NCBI RefSeq assembly: GCF_010119545.1
Contig: NZ_JAAEAA010000015.1
Location: 62,001-126,000 of the forward strand
Length of the DNA: 64,000 nucleotides
Source: Pontibacter fetidus
Lineage (GTDB): Bacteria > Bacteroidota > Bacteroidia > Cytophagales > Hymenobacteraceae
Direction of reading: 5' to 3'
The position numbers were made by a program, and so were the translations under genes. This document shows, piece by piece, positions 60,057 to 64,000 of the stretch. The notes under the pieces were generated by a model, which worked only from the letters and a program-made list of their open reading frames with translations, made no database searches and was not told the origin of the DNA. Each line of letters starts with the position of its first letter. Position 1 is the first letter of the stretch.

Positions 60057-61030
60057 TAAGCTTTTACTGAACCTACCCGGTCGCGCACCAAGTATTCGTT
60101 CTTCTTGTTGGATGACATCGACACCATTTCGGCCAGGAAACCTGCCAGAAACAGCTGCACACCCAAAATAACGGCCACCAATGCCAGGAAAAACAAGGGC
60201 TGATCTACCACGTCGCGGGCACGACCATCTGCGTATAGTTTAAACAGTTTCTGCACGATAAGCCAAACCGTAATGCCCAAACCAACTAAAAACATCAATG
60301 TGCCCATGGTACCAAAAAAGTGCATCGGGCGTTTTTTAAACCGGCTTACAAACGTTATCGAAAGCAGATCAAGGAAACCATACACAAAGCGCTCCAGGCC
60401 AAATTTGGTAGTACCATACTTGCGTTCCTGGTGCTTTACAACCTTTTCGCCGATTTTGGTAAAACCATTCCACTTGGCAATAACCGGAATGTAGCGGTGC
60501 ATTTCGCCGTGTACTTCTATCGTTTTAACCACCAGTTGGCGGTACGCTTTAAGGCCACAGTTAAAATCGTGCAGCTGTATACCCGATAGTTTGCGGGTGG
60601 CTGCATTAAACAGTTTGGTAGGGATGGTTTTGCTCAGCGGGTCAAAGCGTTTCTGTTTCCAGCCGCTTACCAGGTCGTACTTCTGGTGTTTGATCATGTC
60701 GTACAGCGCCGGAATTTCTTCGGGGCTGTCCTGCAGGTCGGCATCCATAGTAATAACCACTTCACCGGCACAGCGCTCAAAGCCCATGTGCAGTGCAGCC
60801 GATTTGCCATAGTTACGGTTAAAGCTAATGCCTTTTACAGTGTTGTCTTCGGCGCTCAGCTCTTCTATAACTTCCCACGAACGGTCGGTGCTACCGTCAT
60901 CCACCAGTATAATCTCATAAGAAAACTCGTGCGTATGCATCACACGCTTGATCCAACGCACGAGTTCTGGCAGCGATTCTTCCTCGTTATAGAGCGGAAC
61001 TACTACCGAAATATCATAAGGGTATTGCAT
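60056..61030 (-). CDS. family 2 glycosyltransferase with C-terminal membrane helices
   Basis: A 324-residue polyprenyl-phosphate glycosyltransferase. VVPLYNEEESLPELV, ILVDDGSTDRSWEV, the DxD site MDADLQDSPEEI and FNCGLKAYRQLV mark the GT2 DPM/ArnC type. After residue 235 two membrane segments follow (GTMGTLMFLVGLGITVWLIV; PLFFLALVAVILGVQLFLAG). It attaches a sugar to undecaprenyl phosphate, as in the ArnC/GtrB/Rgt class. In Bacteroidota this GT2 type commonly sits beside dihydroorotase-like and DUF4199 genes, as here. Confidence 0.9.
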   Translation of the reverse strand: MQYPYDISVVVPLYNEEESLPELVRWIKRVMHTHEFSYEIILVDDGSTDRSWEVIEELSAEDNTVKGISFNRNYGKSAALHMGFERCAGEVVITMDADLQDSPEEIPALYDMIKHQKYDLVSGWKQKRFDPLSKTIPTKLFNAATRKLSGIQLHDFNCGLKAYRQLVVKTIEVHGEMHRYIPVIAKWNGFTKIGEKVVKHQERKYGTTKFGLERFVYGFLDLLSITFVSRFKKRPMHFFGTMGTLMFLVGLGITVWLIVQKLFKLYADGRARDVVDQPLFFLALVAVILGVQLFLAGFLAEMVSMSSNKKNEYLVRDRVGSVKA

Positions 61031-61033
61031 TTT

Positions 61034-61552
61034 TTATTCGAACTCCGGCCTGTTATTTTTCATGATGGCAGAGATGATCAAAGATAATAGAAATCCAACT
61101 ACAACTGCACCTACCAGGCCACCAAAAATCATGGCTAACGGCCCCTGGAAGTTTTCAGCCATGGCCATACCGGCATCCACCTGCTCATCAGTCATACCCT
61201 GGTCCAGCATTACTTCGCGCTGCTTCTCCATCATACGGCCCATGTACTCGGCATCTACAAAAGAAGTATAGATCCACATGAAAAGGCCAGACAGCAACCC
61301 GAATACAGCTGATACCAACGTACCAATGCCTAGGCCCTGCCCATACGACATATATCCGTAATTGATGGATTTATACTGTTTCATGGCCAGCACTATACCA
61401 ATAATCAGGATCAGGTATGCTAAGCTGGAGAGCAAGCGGTTGTCGCCCATATCAGCCACCATTATAATCAAAGAATAAACAATACCAGCCAGCGCTGTTA
61501 TAAAGCCATACTTTAAAGCTACTGAGGTTACGGATGGTTGAGGTTCAGTCAT
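61034..61552 (-). CDS. DUF4199 membrane protein, copy 1
   Basis: A 172-residue protein with four membrane segments (about 13-33, 40-58, 70-95, 135-160), and a loop YMGRMMEKQREVML. It matches the DUF4199 family, found almost only in Bacteroidota, of unknown function. Paralogous to the upstream gene (61577-62086). Four bases separate it from the downstream GT2 gene. Confidence 0.85.
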   Translation of the reverse strand: MTEPQPSVTSVALKYGFITALAGIVYSLIIMVADMGDNRLLSSLAYLILIIGIVLAMKQYKSINYGYMSYGQGLGIGTLVSAVFGLLSGLFMWIYTSFVDAEYMGRMMEKQREVMLDQGMTDEQVDAGMAMAENFQGPLAMIFGGLVGAVVVGFLLSLIISAIMKNNRPEFE

Positions 61553-61576
61553 GGTTTCTATAGTTTTAGGTTAGAG

Positions 61577-62086
61577 TTATTTACGGTAAAAAACTGCTGC
61601 AATCAGCGCAAAAACCAACCCTCCTAAAAATCTCCTCACAAAATCATCGGCTGCCAGCATAGATGGCGTTATAGAATCAAGGGCTTTATAACCCTGCTCA
61701 AACATTTCTTTGCCCAATAGTTTTATCTGCTCCTCGCGGGTTGCATCCAGAACTGCTTTCATCTCCTTTACATGTTGTTGCAACAGCTCAGGACCTACTA
61801 AAAAGGTAAATATAAAAACCAGCATAGAAGCACAAAGTGCAGCATAAAACGATACCGAAGTACCTACCCTTAAGCCTCTCAAAAAGCCTATTTCGGTATC
61901 GTTAAATTTTTTATAGTACCGAATGCCCATAAAAATAGCAAACGGGATGGGTATGAAACTATAGCGCCCATAGTCGCCGAACGGGTTAAGCCCCATAAAG
62001 TATAGCAGTAACACAATTGCAAAACATGCAACCCCACCTGTTACGCCATAGCGTATGCCCACTCTTGTTATCGCTTGATTAAACAT
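61577..62086 (-). CDS. DUF4199 membrane protein, copy 2
   Basis: A 169-residue protein with four membrane segments, same topology as the neighbour but low identity (GMNPFGD-like loop after segment 2, LRGLRVGTSVSFYAALCASM, QQHVKEMKAVLDATREEQIK). Twenty-four bases separate the two. Probably an old tandem duplication, which may form hetero-oligomers (speculation). Confidence 0.8.
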   Translation of the reverse strand: MFNQAITRVGIRYGVTGGVACFAIVLLLYFMGLNPFGDYGRYSFIPIPFAIFMGIRYYKKFNDTEIGFLRGLRVGTSVSFYAALCASMLVFIFTFLVGPELLQQHVKEMKAVLDATREEQIKLLGKEMFEQGYKALDSITPSMLAADDFVRRFLGGLVFALIAAVFYRK

Positions 62087-62154
62087 GTATGGTAAATGAT
62101 ATTACAGGAGCTATAGTTAGCAACTGTAATATAGTTATAATTTTATAAATAAGA

Positions 62155-63417
62155 TTAATTTAACACCAGCTGCCCTTTGTGCACAATTCCGATCACTTTG
62201 CCGGTTAGCTGTTTGCCAAAGAAGGGACTGTTCACGCCTTTCGAATTTTTACTTTTCTCCTCTACTGTCCATACCTGCTCTGGATCGAACAAGGTAAGAT
62301 TGGCTACTTCGCCGATGGCAAACTGGGGCTGCGGCAACTGTAGTATAGTGCGTGGTGCTATCGTCAGTTTTTCTATGATCGTTTCTAACGGTACCACATC
62401 GGTTAAGGTGGTATTGGCTACTGCAAAGGCGGTTTCCAGGTTTATGATGCCAAATTCTGCCAGGTCAAATTCCAGCTTCTTGGCCTCGGTATCGTGTGGT
62501 TGGTGCCCCGAAACGATAGTATCTATCGTTCCGTCAACAAGACCTTGCTTTATAGCTTCAGCATCGGCAGCACTCCGGAAAGGAGGGTTTACTTTATAGT
62601 TGGTATCAAAAGGCAGGATAGTTTCGTCGGTAAACGTAGCCTGGTAACTGGCAACATCGCAGGTTACCTGCAGCCCATCAGCTTTCGCTTTTCGTATACT
62701 TTCGATGGCAGCTTTTGTAGAGATTAACGAGAAATGAAGTTTGCCACCGGTGTAAGCCAGTAACTGCAAGTCGCGTGCAACTATAGTTTCTTCAGCCAGG
62801 GCAGGCAAGCCTTTCAACCCAAGTGTTGTACTTACTATACCTTCGTGCATCTGCCCAAATGCGGTAAGACGTGTATTTTCTGGCCTGTTTAGTAGCAAGC
62901 CATCAAACAACTGCAGGTATTGCAAGGCTTTTACCATTACCTCGGCTCCCTGTATCGGGTGCGTACCATCTGTAAATGCAACTGCTCCGGCATGCTTCAG
63001 GTCTATCATTTCAGTTAGCTCCTTGCCTTCAGCATCTATAGTTACCGCCGCGGTGGGGTGCAAGGTTACCGGTAAAGTTACTGTCCTGTTTTTTACATAA
63101 GTTACAGCTCCTTTGGTTTGCACTACGGGCTCAACATTTGGCAGGCACAACACTTCGGTAAAACCACCGGCAGCGGCAGCCAGGGCCATACTTTGCAAAT
63201 CTTCTTTGTGCTCCAGGCCTGGTTCGCCGGTTACTGCAAACATATCCACCCAACCTGCAGATACACATAAATGCGATGCTTCTATCGTTTGGTCTGCCTC
63301 CTTTTCGTCAGTACCAATATAGGTTATCTTGCCTTGTTCTATTAAAATATTAAGGCGCTGCAGGTGAAACTCAGATTGAGGATGATAGATGGTAGCGGCT
63401 CTTAGGAAAATGTTCAT
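62155..63417 (-). CDS. dihydroorotase-like protein lacking catalytic residues
   Basis: A 420-residue amidohydrolase-fold protein from ATG 63417 (MNIFLRAATI). In active dihydroorotases the first metal motif reads DxHxHxREPG; here it is DMFAVTGEPG (residues 58-67), so both histidines and the substrate arginine are lost (Phe60, Val62, Gly64). The late catalytic TDHAPH has become SGHQPH, losing the aspartate. Other parts (LCLPNVEPVVQ, NPPFRSAAD) are family-like. It is therefore probably non-catalytic and structural, like PyrC' partners of aspartate carbamoyltransferase, or a second function. A functional PyrC should be elsewhere. Confidence 0.82.
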   Translation of the reverse strand: MNIFLRAATIYHPQSEFHLQRLNILIEQGKITYIGTDEKEADQTIEASHLCVSAGWVDMFAVTGEPGLEHKEDLQSMALAAAAGGFTEVLCLPNVEPVVQTKGAVTYVKNRTVTLPVTLHPTAAVTIDAEGKELTEMIDLKHAGAVAFTDGTHPIQGAEVMVKALQYLQLFDGLLLNRPENTRLTAFGQMHEGIVSTTLGLKGLPALAEETIVARDLQLLAYTGGKLHFSLISTKAAIESIRKAKADGLQVTCDVASYQATFTDETILPFDTNYKVNPPFRSAADAEAIKQGLVDGTIDTIVSGHQPHDTEAKKLEFDLAEFGIINLETAFAVANTTLTDVVPLETIIEKLTIAPRTILQLPQPQFAIGEVANLTLFDPEQVWTVEEKSKNSKGVNSPFFGKQLTGKVIGIVHKGQLVLN

Positions 63418-63418
63418 G

Positions 63419-64000
63419 TCAGAGAAGTCTAATAAGGGCAATTTCGGCCATCAGGAAAAACAGACACAATATTAGACAATATTTCCAAAGCTTCACTCCA
63501 AAATATCTTTTTTCAAATTCATTCTTTACCGATAAGGCATCGCCATAGTCGTACACATGTATATTTTTTTTGTCCGGCCCTACCATACTACGCAGCTCGT
63601 CCGGGGTATACTGGTCAAGTACAGATTCGCGGTTATCGTAATTAAAGGCTATAGTTCCGGCAGTTTCGCCATCTAAGGTAAGAGCGTAAATACCAGCCTC
63701 ATTCAGGTCAGCCGGCATAGTTACGAACAAACTGCCCCCACGTAATTGTTGCTCAGGTATAAACGAAAGGCTGTCTTTTTCGAGTTTGTAGATGCCCTCT
63801 CCCTTCGCAGTTTTAGCTTCCGGCAATTTTATAGTTGATGCACTTAAGGTATAAGCCAACTGCTGCTCCTGCTTATAACCGCTTAGCGCAACTTTATACA
63901 TTACAGGCAACAACAAAGCATGGTTAACCAAAGTGTTGTAATCCTCATGCAGCGGCGCGCTCATCAGGTAAACTTTGCCCGCTCCTTTGTCAAATCTTGA
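63419..64000 (-). CDS. BatA/vWA-type membrane protein, C-terminal part (cut by the edge)
   Basis: The frame is open to the right edge, so only the last 193 codons (63419-64000) are present. It contains SAPLHEDYNTLVNHALLLP, a beta-rich stretch and a final membrane segment (LWKYCLILCLFFLMAEIALI). The pattern and the C-terminal helix fit the BatA-like proteins with N-terminal BatA and vWA domains; this is family recollection from a fragment. The stop is one base from the dihydroorotase-like start. Confidence 0.65.
   Translation of the reverse strand, partial: SRFDKGAGKVYLMSAPLHEDYNTLVNHALLLPVMYKVALSGYKQEQQLAYTLSASTIKLPEAKTAKGEGIYKLEKDSLSFIPEQQLRGGSLFVTMPADLNEAGIYALTLDGETAGTIAFNYDNRESVLDQYTPDELRSMVGPDKKNIHVYDYGDALSVKNEFEKRYFGVKLWKYCLILCLFFLMAEIALIRLL

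Noticed and set aside
1-64000. tRNA, rRNA and classical IS elements
   Set aside because: No cloverleaf, rRNA-like or transposase (DDE, Y1/HUH) sequences were recognised in the window.

Overview
The window looks like chromosome of a Bacteroidota member of the order Cytophagales, most likely Hymenobacteraceae and close to Pontibacter (the family and genus are inference). The signs are promoters of the TAnnTTTG type, a type IX secretion (Por) tail on a multicopper oxidase, a SusC-like TonB receptor paired with a DUF4249 lipoprotein, menaquinone synthesis, short group IV arginine decarboxylase, DUF4199 proteins and several intergenic repeats typical of the phylum. Base composition is mid-range (around 45% GC by impression) except for a clearly AT-rich island at about 24.15-25.37 kb.

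Layout. 1-5.3 kb: purine nucleoside phosphorylase (cut by the edge), SppA, RarA and an AI-2E-type permease, all on the minus strand. 5.3-6.2 kb: a DMT exporter. 6.2-7.1 kb: a non-coding stretch full of repeats. 7.1-23.3 kb: mostly minus-strand genes (multicopper oxidase, RhlE-type helicase, methyltransferase, hydrolase, two tandem desaturases, Bcr/CflA exporter with an AraC regulator, GNAT, subtilisin-like protease, dihydrolipoyl dehydrogenase). 23.4-25.4 kb: a TPR protein and then the AT-rich island with HNH nuclease genes. 25.4-32 kb: MenA, glutathione peroxidase, ArgS, arginase and arginine decarboxylase. 32-38.5 kb: a 58-residue lipoprotein, HAD phosphatase, protoporphyrinogen oxidase, polyprenol-phosphate glycosyltransferase, TerC, and DAHP synthase/chorismate mutase behind a probable attenuator. 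39.7-45.3 kb: a methionine cluster (metX, OsmC, metZ, a SAM-I riboswitch, a cystathionine synthase/lyase, homoserine dehydrogenase). 45.3-51.5 kb: BASS transporter, a two-part transglycosylase, PurB, DoxX and an NmrA-like protein. 51.5-58.7 kb: a four-gene cell-envelope operon (secreted protein, TonB receptor, DUF4249, MG2/plug protein). 58.9-64 kb: two glycosyltransferases, two DUF4199 proteins, a dihydroorotase-like protein without catalytic residues, and the end of a BatA-type protein.

Most striking points. (a) The palindrome AACTATAGTT occurs as about 20 perfect copies, and its core CTATAG about 95 times by eye, in genes and between them, where 15-20 cores would be expected; this resembles the highly iterated palindrome HIP1 of cyanobacteria. 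(b) Two DUF559 (Vsr/PD-(D/E)XK-like) nuclease genes are each tightly boxed by long inverted repeats (33/33 and 34/35 identical bases) built as a C-run/G-run hairpin plus a G-rich tail. A degenerate solo repeat also lies at 6.79 kb. This looks like a family of small REP-like mobile elements carrying their own nuclease gene. (c) The DAHP synthase/chorismate mutase gene is preceded by a 27-codon leader ORF with Phe-Cys-Thr-Tyr-Ser-Phe and by two mutually exclusive perfect 10-bp hairpins, the second followed by a T-tract. (d) The SAM-I riboswitch has a visible terminator and antiterminator. All counts and alignments were made by eye.
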